Shown here piece by piece: positions 53,373 to 60,968 of a stretch of DNA of 64,000 nucleotides (its first letter is position 1; the number at the start of each line of letters is the position of its first letter). The notes below the pieces were generated by a model. The model searched no databases. It was not told the DNA's origin and worked only from the letters and a program-made list of their open reading frames with translations. The DNA is from Limnobacter alexandrii (lineage in GTDB: Bacteria > Pseudomonadota > Gammaproteobacteria > Burkholderiales > Burkholderiaceae_B): contig NZ_SWKN01000007.1 in the NCBI RefSeq assembly GCF_005871185.1, positions 186,001-250,000 on the forward strand, in the 5' to 3' direction. Made by a program: the position numbers and the translations under genes.

Positions 53373-54857
53373 TTATTGAGCACTACTTATTTGCTCAGAC
53401 TGTTCGAAATCACCCACACGTTCGCTCAGCGAAAGCACACGATAAATGTCAACAATCTCACCACCAAGGTCAAGCGTGCGCATTGTGTCGTTTCTCGCGG
53501 CCTCTCCAATCTCCAGCTGAGGACCTGTTTCAAACTCGGGTACGTCAGGATTTTTGCTGACACTGTCCAACTGAATTGCATCGAAGGAAAGCGTGGTACC
53601 AGAGACGCTGTAGTCCACAACCACGATTCCGTTTTGCTCATCATCATCGCCACTTGCAGCCAGGTCAGTGGTGACAATCATCAAACGGCTATTGCTCAGA
53701 AAATAATAAAATATCGAAGCCACATTCTCGCCAAATTGAACGCTGCCGTTGGCTGCCGGTTCTCCCACAGTGGGCTGAACACTGGTGCTGATTCCCGAAC
53801 CATCATCAGAATCTGGCGGTAAAATTTCATACCAGCTACCAATCAGCGAATCTTTTTGATTATTGAATCGCTGGAAGGTCGCCACAATTTGTGTGCCCTC
53901 ATCATCAATATTCAGCACCAGTTGGGCACCACTTAATTCAATCGTGGTTCCAAACAATGCACCATCAGGATCGGTAGATGAATCGTTGGGGCCATCACTT
54001 CGCAACCTGCGCGGCAAGCTGGTCAGTTCAAACGAATCGGAGTTGGCGTCAAAGTTCAGAGTACCCACACCCACCGTTGAAAAAGAATCACCGAGGTCAT
54101 ATTCAGCAAACACAAAAGAATTGATGGGTCCCGAGCCAGTCGCTGATGAATTGCCAGCATCAAAACTGATTAACACATCAAAACTGCCGGAAGGATTGAT
54201 CGTGGTACCCTCTTCCTGAACACTCACCAGGCGCCAATTGCCTTGAAGTTCATTGCGATAAAAACGCAATTGCGCTTCTGTTTCATTCACCGGGTCGGGA
54301 TTGTCCATACCTTCATCTCGCACACCCTCGCTTGAATCCAGCGCGGTTTGGAACTCGGTTTGGAACATGGCAGGCTCGGCGTTCAAATTGGCAGCAAGCG
54401 CCTCTACGTTACCCAGGGTTGCGCCTTCCCGAATCTCAATTGCACCGTTCTCAGTATCGCCATCATTGTCGAGTGTTTGAAAAAATGTGGTCAGGTTAAG
54501 CAATACGTTTTGGCGCGCTTGTACCGCGTTCATTGCATCAGCAGGAACCAGTGCTTCAGCAATAACCTGCGGTGTAACCCGGGCACCGGCGGGAACATCG
54601 ATTTCCAGACCTGCAATGTTGAATGTGATGGTGTCGCCCTCTGTAAATTCATACAGACCACCGTTCATAGTGGTGCCCGCAAGCCCGCTTGGGGCCCCGG
54701 TATATGAAACACCATCAATGGGAGAGTTGGAAAGTTGCCCCGTTCCTGTCGGTGCAGTGGATGATCCAGCCGGGCTTCCGTCTCCACCGCCACCGCCGCA
54801 ACCCACAATCAAAGCAGCGCTACATGTAGTTAATAAAAATAACTTTTTAATTCCCAT
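53373..54857 (-). CDS. Hypothetical lipoprotein
   Basis: I start at ATG 54857, with AGGAGG 5 nt upstream, giving 494 residues. The signal MGIKKLFLLTTCSAALIVGCGGGGG has a lipobox IVGC (lipid Cys20), a poly-Gly linker and a serine/threonine-rich stretch. The rest is acidic with beta-strand text (IELSGAQLVLNIDDEGTQIVATFQRF). I recognise no domain with confidence. It is a single gene on the minus strand. Confidence 0.72.
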   Translation of the reverse strand: MGIKKLFLLTTCSAALIVGCGGGGGDGSPAGSSTAPTGTGQLSNSPIDGVSYTGAPSGLAGTTMNGGLYEFTEGDTITFNIAGLEIDVPAGARVTPQVIAEALVPADAMNAVQARQNVLLNLTTFFQTLDNDGDTENGAIEIREGATLGNVEALAANLNAEPAMFQTEFQTALDSSEGVRDEGMDNPDPVNETEAQLRFYRNELQGNWRLVSVQEEGTTINPSGSFDVLISFDAGNSSATGSGPINSFVFAEYDLGDSFSTVGVGTLNFDANSDSFELTSLPRRLRSDGPNDSSTDPDGALFGTTIELSGAQLVLNIDDEGTQIVATFQRFNNQKDSLIGSWYEILPPDSDDGSGISTSVQPTVGEPAANGSVQFGENVASIFYYFLSNSRLMIVTTDLAASGDDDEQNGIVVVDYSVSGTTLSFDAIQLDSVSKNPDVPEFETGPQLEIGEAARNDTMRTLDLGGEIVDIYRVLSLSERVGDFEQSEQISSAQ

Positions 54858-55000
54858 GAATCCTCCTAGATACTCGTAATTATTCAAACTGACTTTTAAG
54901 TGCATTATTTTTAATTTAATTATTGAATTAATATACTACGAAAGAATCATTAGCGGAGAGATATATTTGAACGCATCAGGCGCTTCGCAATACCGCAGTG

Positions 55001-55031
55001 CAAAAACAAAAAGCCCCTTACGGGGCTTTTT
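55001..55031 (-). terminator. tRNA-Ser(CGA) terminator
   Basis: AAAAAGCCCC (55008-55017) and GGGGCTTTTT (55022-55031) pair over 10 bp around TTAC. In the minus direction T residues follow. It sits 6 bp past the tRNA CCA. Confidence 0.9.
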
Positions 55032-55037
55032 GTTTTT

Positions 55038-55127
55038 TGGCGGAGAAGGAGGGATTCGAACCCTCGAAGAGGTTGCCCCCTTACCTGATTTCGAGTCAGG
55101 CCGATTCAGCCGCTCTCGCACTTCTCC
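55038..55127 (-). tRNA. tRNA-Ser (CGA)
   Basis: The minus-strand sequence forms a class II tRNA: acceptor GGAGAAG/CTTCTCC, anticodon stem CCTGA/TCAGG with loop CTCGAAA (anticodon CGA), a long variable arm, T arm GAGGGTTCGAATCCCTC and an encoded CCA. It reads UCG. Confidence 0.97.
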
Positions 55128-55195
55128 ATGGGGCGCAAGTATATAGCATTCATGCAGAACACAAAAACACTCAGAACAACAAACGGAGACAACTT

Positions 55196-55609
55196 TTGAA
55201 CAGCACAGCAAACAATCGGCTTATTTTCCTGGGCTTTATCGCCGCCGGCTTTACCAACCTTTTCGGCATGCTAGCGGCCAGCGAATTCTTCAGTAACTCG
55301 GCTTTTCATGAATTATCGCCCGAAGTCTTTTCTCCCTTTGGCACTTTCATGGTCATGGTTTGGGGCTTGGCTTATCTGGCTGTGGCCAAACAAGCGCATC
55401 AACTGCCCGCAATCTGTTTTGTATTCGCCTTTGAAAAAGCAATCTATGTGTATACCTGGGTGATCTGGATCAGCAGTAAATCCGACATGCTGCCCATCAT
55501 TCAAGAAGAAACTCCCCTGCTCGCCTTGTTTTACTCAAGCTACGGCCTTATCGATTTGGCCTATGCGCTCTTTTTTGCATGGGTAGGAATTCGCGCACTT
55601 CAAAAATAA
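55196..55609 (+). CDS. Hypothetical four-helix membrane protein
   Basis: I start at TTG 55196, with GGAG 7 nt upstream, giving 137 residues. The frame runs on upstream to 54998, but only through the antisense of tRNA-Ser. It has four hydrophobic segments (LIFLGFIAAGFTNLFGML, FGTFMVMVWGLAYLAVA, AICFVFAFEKAIYVYTWVIW, LIDLAYALFFAWVGI). I recognise no family. It is a single gene before the nitrate-transport regulatory region. Confidence 0.65.
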   Translation: MNSTANNRLIFLGFIAAGFTNLFGMLAASEFFSNSAFHELSPEVFSPFGTFMVMVWGLAYLAVAKQAHQLPAICFVFAFEKAIYVYTWVIWISSKSDMLPIIQEETPLLALFYSSYGLIDLAYALFFAWVGIRALQK

Positions 55610-55631
55610 GTCCCAGCAAGGCACATCAAAC

Positions 55632-55736
55632 TGGTGCATGCACCACATCCATCAAAACCGGCGCACTGATTTATTTGGTGCGCCGCACCAAACTCGCTTC
55701 ATGCACCAAAATTAGCGCGAAATCTCGCACTGATTT
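55632..55736 (+). promoter_or_regulatory. Enhancer region with GGTGC/GCACC palindromes
   Basis: Perfect palindromes occur at 55632-55645 (TGGTGC-AT-GCACCA) and 55674-55692 (TTTGGTGCG-C-CGCACCAAA), with a TGCACCAAAAT half-site at 55702-55712. CGCACTGATTT occurs twice (55662-55672 and 55726-55736). The core is like an NtrC half-site (GCACC/GGTGC), but arms point outward rather than inward, so the identity of the protein is open. They lie about 70-135 bp before the sigma-54 promoter, where enhancer sites belong. Confidence 0.65.
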
Positions 55737-55771
55737 CAACCAATTTCACATCTGCGCACTTCTTTTTTGCA

Positions 55772-55788
55772 TGGCACACATTCTGCTA
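55772..55788 (+). promoter_or_regulatory. Sigma-54 promoter of the nitrate ABC operon
   Basis: TGGCAC-ACATTC-TGCTA matches the TGGCAC-N5-TTGC consensus, with GG (55773-55774) and GC (55785-55786) separated by exactly 10 nt. The start of transcription should be near 55798, leaving a leader of about 147 nt. Confidence 0.75.
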
Positions 55789-55800
55789 AGTGTGTAGTAA

Positions 55801-55917
55801 GACCTATGCCAACGAGGGACTGGGTCAGATGATTTTATGCAATGAAGTAAAGAAGTACCGGACAACGGCGTCCATCCCAATCTTGCTGGGCAGGTTTGGT
55901 GGTGTGCGCCGTTTTTT
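55801..55917 (+). promoter_or_regulatory. ANTAR-type antitermination leader of the nitrate operon
   Basis: Hairpin P1 (55801-55826) has a GACCTA/TGGGTC stem, an internal mismatch, CC/GG and hexaloop AACGAG. P2 (55860-55873) has GGAC/GTCC with hexaloop AACGGC. Both loops have A at position 1 and G at position 4, the known ANTAR target rule. The terminator (AACGGCG 55864-55870 with CGCCGTT 55907-55913, then a T run) uses the P2 loop and 3' arm, so P2 and terminator exclude each other. Confidence 0.7.
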
Positions 55918-55944
55918 CTTGGTTTGATTTTTTCAAGGACGCAC

Positions 55945-57267
55945 ATGATGAGCAACAAACCTACTGACAAAAAAACTGAACTGTCGGAAACACGCCGTAC
56001 TTTTATCAAGCAGTCAGCCGCAGTGTGGGGCTCTACCCTGCTGGCCGGTTTCGGCGCCCCATCCATCGTAATGGCCCAGTCCTCCAAAATTGAAACCACC
56101 AAAGCCAAACTGGGTTTCATCGCATTGACTGATGCGGCACCTTTGTTTGTCGGTATTGAAAAGGGCTTCTTCAAAAAGCACGGCATGCCCGATGTCGAAG
56201 TGCTCAAACAATCATCCTGGGGCACCACACGAGACAACCTGGTACTCGGCTCTGCAAATGGGGGTATCGACGGAGCGCACATCCTGACCCCCATGCCCTA
56301 CCTGATCAGCACTGGCGCAATGACTGCCAACAACATTCCCACCCCGATGTACATTCTTGCCCGTTTGAACCTGGGCGGCCAGTGTATTTCCGTCGGCGAG
56401 GAATACAAGGCCTTGAAAGTAGGCACTGACACACGGGAGTTCAAGAAAGCCCTGATGGCCAAGAAAGGGGGCGGCAAAGCAGTGAGCGCGGCCATGACCT
56501 TCCCTGGTGGAACGCACGACTTGTGGATTCGTTACTGGATGGCAGCGGGCGGTATCGACCCGAACAACGATCTGTCTACCATTGTGGTGCCACCTGCACA
56601 AATGGTGGCCAACATGAAAGTGGGCAGCATGGACACCTTCTGCGTGTGTGAGCCCTGGAACAAGCAATTAATCAGCCAGAAGATTGGCTACACCGCGCTG
56701 ACTACAAGTGAGTTGTGGCAAAACCATCCAGAGAAGGCCTTGGGCATGCGCAAAGACTGGGTGGATGCAAACCCCAACGCAGCCAAAGCCTTGGTGATGG
56801 CCGTGATGGAAGCACAAATGTTCTGCGAAGACCCGGCCAATCGCGAAGAAGTGGCACGCATCTGTTCACAGCGCCGCTGGATCAACGCCCCCATGACCGA
56901 CATTGTGGATCGCATGAAAGGCGACTTCGATTACGGCACAGGCCGCGTCGTCACCAACAGCCCACAGCAAATGCGTTACTGGAAAGACCAGGCATCGTAT
57001 CCCTTCCAAAGCCACGACCTGTGGTTCCTTACCGAAAACCAGCGTTGGGGCTATCTGCCTACAAAGCTGGACACCAACAGTCTGATCAAGCAGGTGAACC
57101 GCGAAGACATTTGGCGCCAGGCCGCAGCCACTTTGAAAATCGACAAGTCTGCCATTCCTGCTGGCACATCGCGTGGTGTAGAGAAAATGTTTGACGGCAA
57201 AGTGTTCGATCCAAAGAACCCGAAAGCCTACCTCGACAGCTTGACCATTAAGGCGATGAAATCATGA
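55945..57267 (+). CDS. nrtA: Nitrate ABC transporter substrate-binding protein
   Basis: I start at ATG 55945 with AGGA 5 nt before it, giving 440 residues. The Tat-type signal TRRTFIKQSAAVWGSTLLAGFG leads into the NrtA/CmpA fold (KLGFIALTDAAPLFVGIEKGFFKKHG, SANGGIDGAHILTPMPYL, SMDTFCVCEPWN). It binds nitrate (or nitrite/cyanate/bicarbonate in relatives) in the periplasm and hands it to NrtB-NrtD. It ends with ATGA overlapping nrtB. The regulatory leader supports nitrate or nitrogen control. Confidence 0.88.
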   Translation: MMSNKPTDKKTELSETRRTFIKQSAAVWGSTLLAGFGAPSIVMAQSSKIETTKAKLGFIALTDAAPLFVGIEKGFFKKHGMPDVEVLKQSSWGTTRDNLVLGSANGGIDGAHILTPMPYLISTGAMTANNIPTPMYILARLNLGGQCISVGEEYKALKVGTDTREFKKALMAKKGGGKAVSAAMTFPGGTHDLWIRYWMAAGGIDPNNDLSTIVVPPAQMVANMKVGSMDTFCVCEPWNKQLISQKIGYTALTTSELWQNHPEKALGMRKDWVDANPNAAKALVMAVMEAQMFCEDPANREEVARICSQRRWINAPMTDIVDRMKGDFDYGTGRVVTNSPQQMRYWKDQASYPFQSHDLWFLTENQRWGYLPTKLDTNSLIKQVNREDIWRQAAATLKIDKSAIPAGTSRGVEKMFDGKVFDPKNPKAYLDSLTIKAMKS

Positions 57268-58130
57268 TGACCACTGACTCTCTTGAACGTTTGCAAACCA
57301 CGCGCAAGGTGAAAAGCAAGCCCTTCATTGAAACAGCCGCTTTCAAACAAATCAAAGAAAGCTTGGGCAAGCTGGTTCCGCCTGTCGTGGTCATAACCAT
57401 CTTGTTGCTGATTTGGGAAATCCTTTGCAGCACTGAAGGTGCCCGTCTGCCTGCGCCCAGCAAGGTGATCACCGACACGTGGGAATTGATCATCAACCCG
57501 TTGTACGACAATGGTGGCAATGATGTGGGCATGGCCTGGCAAATTCTGGCCAGCCTTGAACGTGTGGCCATCGGCTACAGCCTTGCCGTGATTGTGGGTG
57601 TTGCGCTGGGTGTGTTGGTGGGCCAATCCACCTGGGCCTTGCGCGGCCTTGATCCACTGTTTCAAGTGTTGCGCACCGTACCGCCGCTGGCTTGGTTGCC
57701 TTTGTCACTGGCGGGCTTTCAGGATGGGAATCCATCCGCAATCTTCGTGATTTTCATCACAGCCATCTGGCCCATCATCATCAACACCTCGGTTGGTATC
57801 CGCAACATTCCCGAAGACTACCGCAACGTGTCGCGTGTTATTCAACACAACGGCATTGAGTACTTCTGGAAAATCATGTTACCCGCCGCTGCCCCCTACA
57901 TTTTCTCAGGGCTTCGCATTGGTGTGGGTCTGAGCTGGCTGGCCATTGTTGCGGCGGAAATGTTGATTGGTGGAGTGGGCATCGGCTTCTTTATCTGGGA
58001 CGCCTGGAACAGCTCGCTCATCAGCGACATTGTTCTTGCGCTGGTCTATGTCGGCATTGTCGGTTTCATTCTTGACCGCTGCGTGGCCTGGGTGGGCAAC
58101 AAAATTACACGCGGTACTTCCGCAGGCTAA
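57264..58130 (+). CDS. nrtB: Nitrate ABC transporter permease
   Basis: This 288-residue permease begins at ATG 57264, in a 4-nt ATGA overlap with nrtA. It has six membrane helices and the EAA-type loop GIRNIPEDYRNVSRVIQHNG, and matches the NrtB/SsuC/TauC branch (PPLAWLPLSLAGFQDGNPSAIFVIFI). It forms the channel for NrtA cargo. Confidence 0.9.
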   Translation: MMTTDSLERLQTTRKVKSKPFIETAAFKQIKESLGKLVPPVVVITILLLIWEILCSTEGARLPAPSKVITDTWELIINPLYDNGGNDVGMAWQILASLERVAIGYSLAVIVGVALGVLVGQSTWALRGLDPLFQVLRTVPPLAWLPLSLAGFQDGNPSAIFVIFITAIWPIIINTSVGIRNIPEDYRNVSRVIQHNGIEYFWKIMLPAAAPYIFSGLRIGVGLSWLAIVAAEMLIGGVGIGFFIWDAWNSSLISDIVLALVYVGIVGFILDRCVAWVGNKITRGTSAG

Positions 58131-58153
58131 TCAGGAACACAAGGAGTAACAAA

Positions 58154-59005
58154 ATGAGCGATCGTTTCTTAAGCATTTCTCAAGTTCAAATGAAGTTTGA
58201 ACGCAATGGCATCGTGAACCCTGTGTTGAAAGACATCAACCTGGAAGTGAACCGGGGTGAATATATTTCACTGATTGGTCACTCGGGTTGTGGAAAGTCG
58301 ACAGTGCTGAACATCATTGCTGGTTTGTTGACCGCCAGTGAAGGCGTAGTGATTGTCGACAACAAGGAAGTGAATGCTCCGGGTCCTGACCGCGCGCTGG
58401 TGTTTCAAAACCACTCCCTCCTGCCTTGGTTGACTGTTTACCAGAACGTTGAAATTGCCGTTGAAAAAATATTCAAAGGCAAAAAAAGCAAGGCCGAGCA
58501 GCGCGAATGGATTTTGCACAACCTCGACATGGTGAACATGAGCCATGCGCTTGATCGCTTGCCCTCGGAAATATCAGGCGGCATGAAACAACGCGTGGGC
58601 ATTGCCCGTGCACTGGCCATGGAACCCAAGGTGTTGTTGCTCGATGAACCCTTCGGTGCTCTGGATGCACTCACACGTGCCCACCTGCAAGACGAGGTCA
58701 TGCGTATTCAAACCGAGTTGAAGAATACCGTGGTGATGATCACCCACGATGTAGACGAAGCCGTGTTGTTGTCCGATCGCATCGTCATGATGACCAACGG
58801 CCCATCTGCCACCATTGGTCAAATTCTCGACATCGACCTGCCCCGCCCTCGCGACCGTTTGGCCCTGGCTGACGACCCCACTTACAACCACTATCGTCAC
58901 GAAGTACTCAGTTTCCTGCATGAGAAACAGCGAAAGGTTGAGGCAATCGACAAACATCGGCAGATCAAAACAAAAACTGAATCAAAGGTCAGCGCAAACG
59001 CCTGA
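58154..59005 (+). CDS. nrtD: Nitrate ABC transporter ATP-binding protein
   Basis: This 283-residue ATPase has Walker A GHSGCGKST, Walker B VLLLDEPFG, signature LPSEISGGMKQRVGIARA and H-loop MITHDVDEA. It starts at ATG 58154 after AAGGAG and lies 23 bp after the permease gene. It is the single-domain NrtD form, without the NrtC substrate-binding extension. A terminator follows at 59024, so the operon ends here. No nitrate reductase is in the window. Confidence 0.9.
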   Translation: MSDRFLSISQVQMKFERNGIVNPVLKDINLEVNRGEYISLIGHSGCGKSTVLNIIAGLLTASEGVVIVDNKEVNAPGPDRALVFQNHSLLPWLTVYQNVEIAVEKIFKGKKSKAEQREWILHNLDMVNMSHALDRLPSEISGGMKQRVGIARALAMEPKVLLLDEPFGALDALTRAHLQDEVMRIQTELKNTVVMITHDVDEAVLLSDRIVMMTNGPSATIGQILDIDLPRPRDRLALADDPTYNHYRHEVLSFLHEKQRKVEAIDKHRQIKTKTESKVSANA

Positions 59006-59023
59006 TCTGAAATTCAACCCATC

Positions 59024-59058
59024 AAAAACCGCCACAAACCATAGTGGCGGTTTTTTTT
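59024..59058 (+). terminator. Intrinsic terminator of the nitrate operon
   Basis: CCGCCAC (59029-59035) and GTGGCGG (59044-59050) pair, extended by A and T runs, followed by eight T. It ends the nrtABD transcript. Confidence 0.92.
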
Positions 59059-59190
59059 CGTCCCTAGGGAAAGTACCGATGGGTAAGGGTTTGCTCCTAT
59101 TTAGTTCGATTTGGTACGCCATCACAATGCAGGTTCGAAAAGTAAAACCAAAAACAACGGTCGAAAGCTAAATCAATTTAAGGAGGCAAA

Positions 59191-60312
59191 ATGACTGACT
59201 CAGTGAACAACCAAAAGCGCCGCGATTTTATCAAAGGCACATCAGTGGCTGCAGTAGGTGCAGGCGCCATGGCGTTCCCCATGATCTCCACTGCTCAAAC
59301 AGTGAACATGCGCTTCCAGAGCACATGGCCCCAGAAAGACATTTTCCACGAGTATGCAGTTGACTTTGCCGACAAGGTCAACAGCATGACTGGTGGTCGC
59401 CTGAAAATTGAAGTGCTGCCAGCTGGTTCAGTGGTAAAAGCTTTCGACTTGCTGGATGCTGTAAGCAAGGGCACGTTGGACGGTGGCCACGGCGTTATTG
59501 CCTACTGGTACGGTAAAAATGCGGCGGTTGCACTTTGGGGTTCAGGCCCATCTTTCGGCATGGACGCAAACATGCTGCTGGCCTGGCACAAGTACGGTGG
59601 CGGCAAGGAATTGCTGGACGAAATTTACGGCGACCTGAAAATGGACGTGGTTTCTTTCATGTCTGGCCCAATGCCAACTCAGCCTTTGGGCTGGTTCAAG
59701 AAGCCAGTGACAAAAGCCGAAGACCTGAAAGGCCTGAAGTTCCGTACCGTTGGCTTGTCTGTAGACATGTTCACGAAGATGGGTGTTGCTGTTAACGCGC
59801 TGCCCGGTGGCGAAATCGTTCCTGCGATGGACCGTGGCCTGCTGGACGCCGCTGAATTCAACAACGCATCTTCAGACCGCCTGTTGGGCTTCCCAGACGT
59901 GTCCAAGGTGTGCATGTTGCAATCGTTCCACCAGTCTTCTGAACAGTTTGAAATCATGTTCAACAAGACCAAGTACAACAAGCTGCCAGCCGAAATCAAA
60001 GCCATTATCGCAAACGCTGCCGAGGCTGCATCTGCTGACATGAGCTGGAAAGCAGTGGATCGCTACTCCAAAGACTACATGGAAATGCAGAGCAAAGATG
60101 GCGTCAAGTTCTTCAAGACACCAGACAGCATCTTGAAGGCACAGTTGAAAGCATGGGATGAAGTGACCAAAGAAAAGTCTGCTGCAAACCCCATGTTCAA
60201 GAAAGTGTTTGAATCGCAGCGTGCATTTGCTGCACGTGCAGCCAAGTGGCAAGCCGACACATCCGTCGACTTCAAAATGGCCCAAGCGTTTTACGCACAA
60301 CAAAAGAAGTAA
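59191..60312 (+). CDS. TRAP transporter substrate-binding protein (DctP type)
   Basis: This 373-residue periplasmic protein starts at ATG 59191 after AAGGAGG. It has a Tat-type signal (KRRDFIKGTSVAAVGAGAMA) and the DctP fold (MRFQSTWPQKDIFHEYAVDFADKVNSMTGGRLKIEVLPAGSVV, GLKFRTVGLSVDMFTKMG). It resembles TakP-type alpha-keto-acid binders of Burkholderiales, but I do not claim that. It hands its ligand to the DctQ-DctM permease. Confidence 0.92.
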   Translation: MTDSVNNQKRRDFIKGTSVAAVGAGAMAFPMISTAQTVNMRFQSTWPQKDIFHEYAVDFADKVNSMTGGRLKIEVLPAGSVVKAFDLLDAVSKGTLDGGHGVIAYWYGKNAAVALWGSGPSFGMDANMLLAWHKYGGGKELLDEIYGDLKMDVVSFMSGPMPTQPLGWFKKPVTKAEDLKGLKFRTVGLSVDMFTKMGVAVNALPGGEIVPAMDRGLLDAAEFNNASSDRLLGFPDVSKVCMLQSFHQSSEQFEIMFNKTKYNKLPAEIKAIIANAAEAASADMSWKAVDRYSKDYMEMQSKDGVKFFKTPDSILKAQLKAWDEVTKEKSAANPMFKKVFESQRAFAARAAKWQADTSVDFKMAQAFYAQQKK

Positions 60313-60326
60313 TTTAGTCCACAGCG

Positions 60327-60365
60327 AAAAGCCAGCACCTGCACAACGGGTGTTGGCTTTTTTTT
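60327..60365 (+). terminator. Intrinsic terminator between dctP and dctQM
   Basis: GCCAGCACC (60331-60339) and GGTGTTGGC (60349-60357) pair over 9 bp with one G-U pair, then eight T follow. It would make the binding protein more abundant than the permease. Confidence 0.87.
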
Positions 60366-60387
60366 AACCGAACCCGAGGTTCACCCC

Positions 60388-60957
60388 ATGTTAGCTTTCC
60401 TTCATTTGGTCGACAAAATTTCCACCAAGGTTGGGCATCTCTTTGCCTGGACTATCGTACTGTTGACTGGAATTATCGTGTTCGAAGTATTCACGCGATA
60501 CGCCCTGAACAGCCCCAATCCTTGGGTGTTCGATGCGTCTTACATTCTTTACGGCATCCTGTTCATGATGGCAGGTGCTTACACGCTGGCCACCAACGGC
60601 CATGTACGTGGCGACATTCTCTATGGCTTTCTTGAGCCCAGAACACAAGCCATTCTTGACCTGATTCTGTATTTCGTTTTCTTCTTCCCCGGCATCATCG
60701 CATTGACCTACGCAGGGTACACATTCGCTGACGAGGCCTGGGCGATCAAGGAAATGTCGTCCATCACCGCAGATGGTCCCCCAATTTACCCATTCAAGGC
60801 ATTCATTCCGCTGGCAGCTGTTTTCTTGCTGCTTCAGGGCGTAGTCGAAGTGATTCGCTGCGTCATGTGCATCAAGGATGGAGCATGGCCCAAGCGTGAG
60901 GACGATGTGCAAGAAGTCGATGTAGAGAAGCTCAAAGCAACTCTAAGCAAGAAATAA
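60388..60957 (+). CDS. TRAP transporter small permease (DctQ)
   Basis: This 189-residue protein has four membrane segments (LFAWTIVLLTGIIVFEVFTRY, WVFDASYILYGILFMMAGAYTLA, LYFVFFFPGIIALTYAGYTF, FIPLAAVFLLLQGVVEVIR), the DctQ layout. ATG 60388 follows GAGG. It is 11 bp before dctM, and acts with it to move substrate with sodium or proton. Confidence 0.92.
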   Translation: MLAFLHLVDKISTKVGHLFAWTIVLLTGIIVFEVFTRYALNSPNPWVFDASYILYGILFMMAGAYTLATNGHVRGDILYGFLEPRTQAILDLILYFVFFFPGIIALTYAGYTFADEAWAIKEMSSITADGPPIYPFKAFIPLAAVFLLLQGVVEVIRCVMCIKDGAWPKREDDVQEVDVEKLKATLSKK

Positions 60958-60968
60958 CAGGATCAATC

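Noticed and set aside
54998-55195. Upstream extension of the frame into the small membrane protein gene at 55196
   Set aside because: It runs antisense through tRNA-Ser(CGA) and its terminator. TTG 55196 with GGAG before it is a better start.
59061-59087. NarL-type heptamers (TACCGAT/ATGGGTA) before the TRAP operon
   Set aside because: The two heptamers overlap by two bases, not the 7-2-7 layout, so the match is probably chance.
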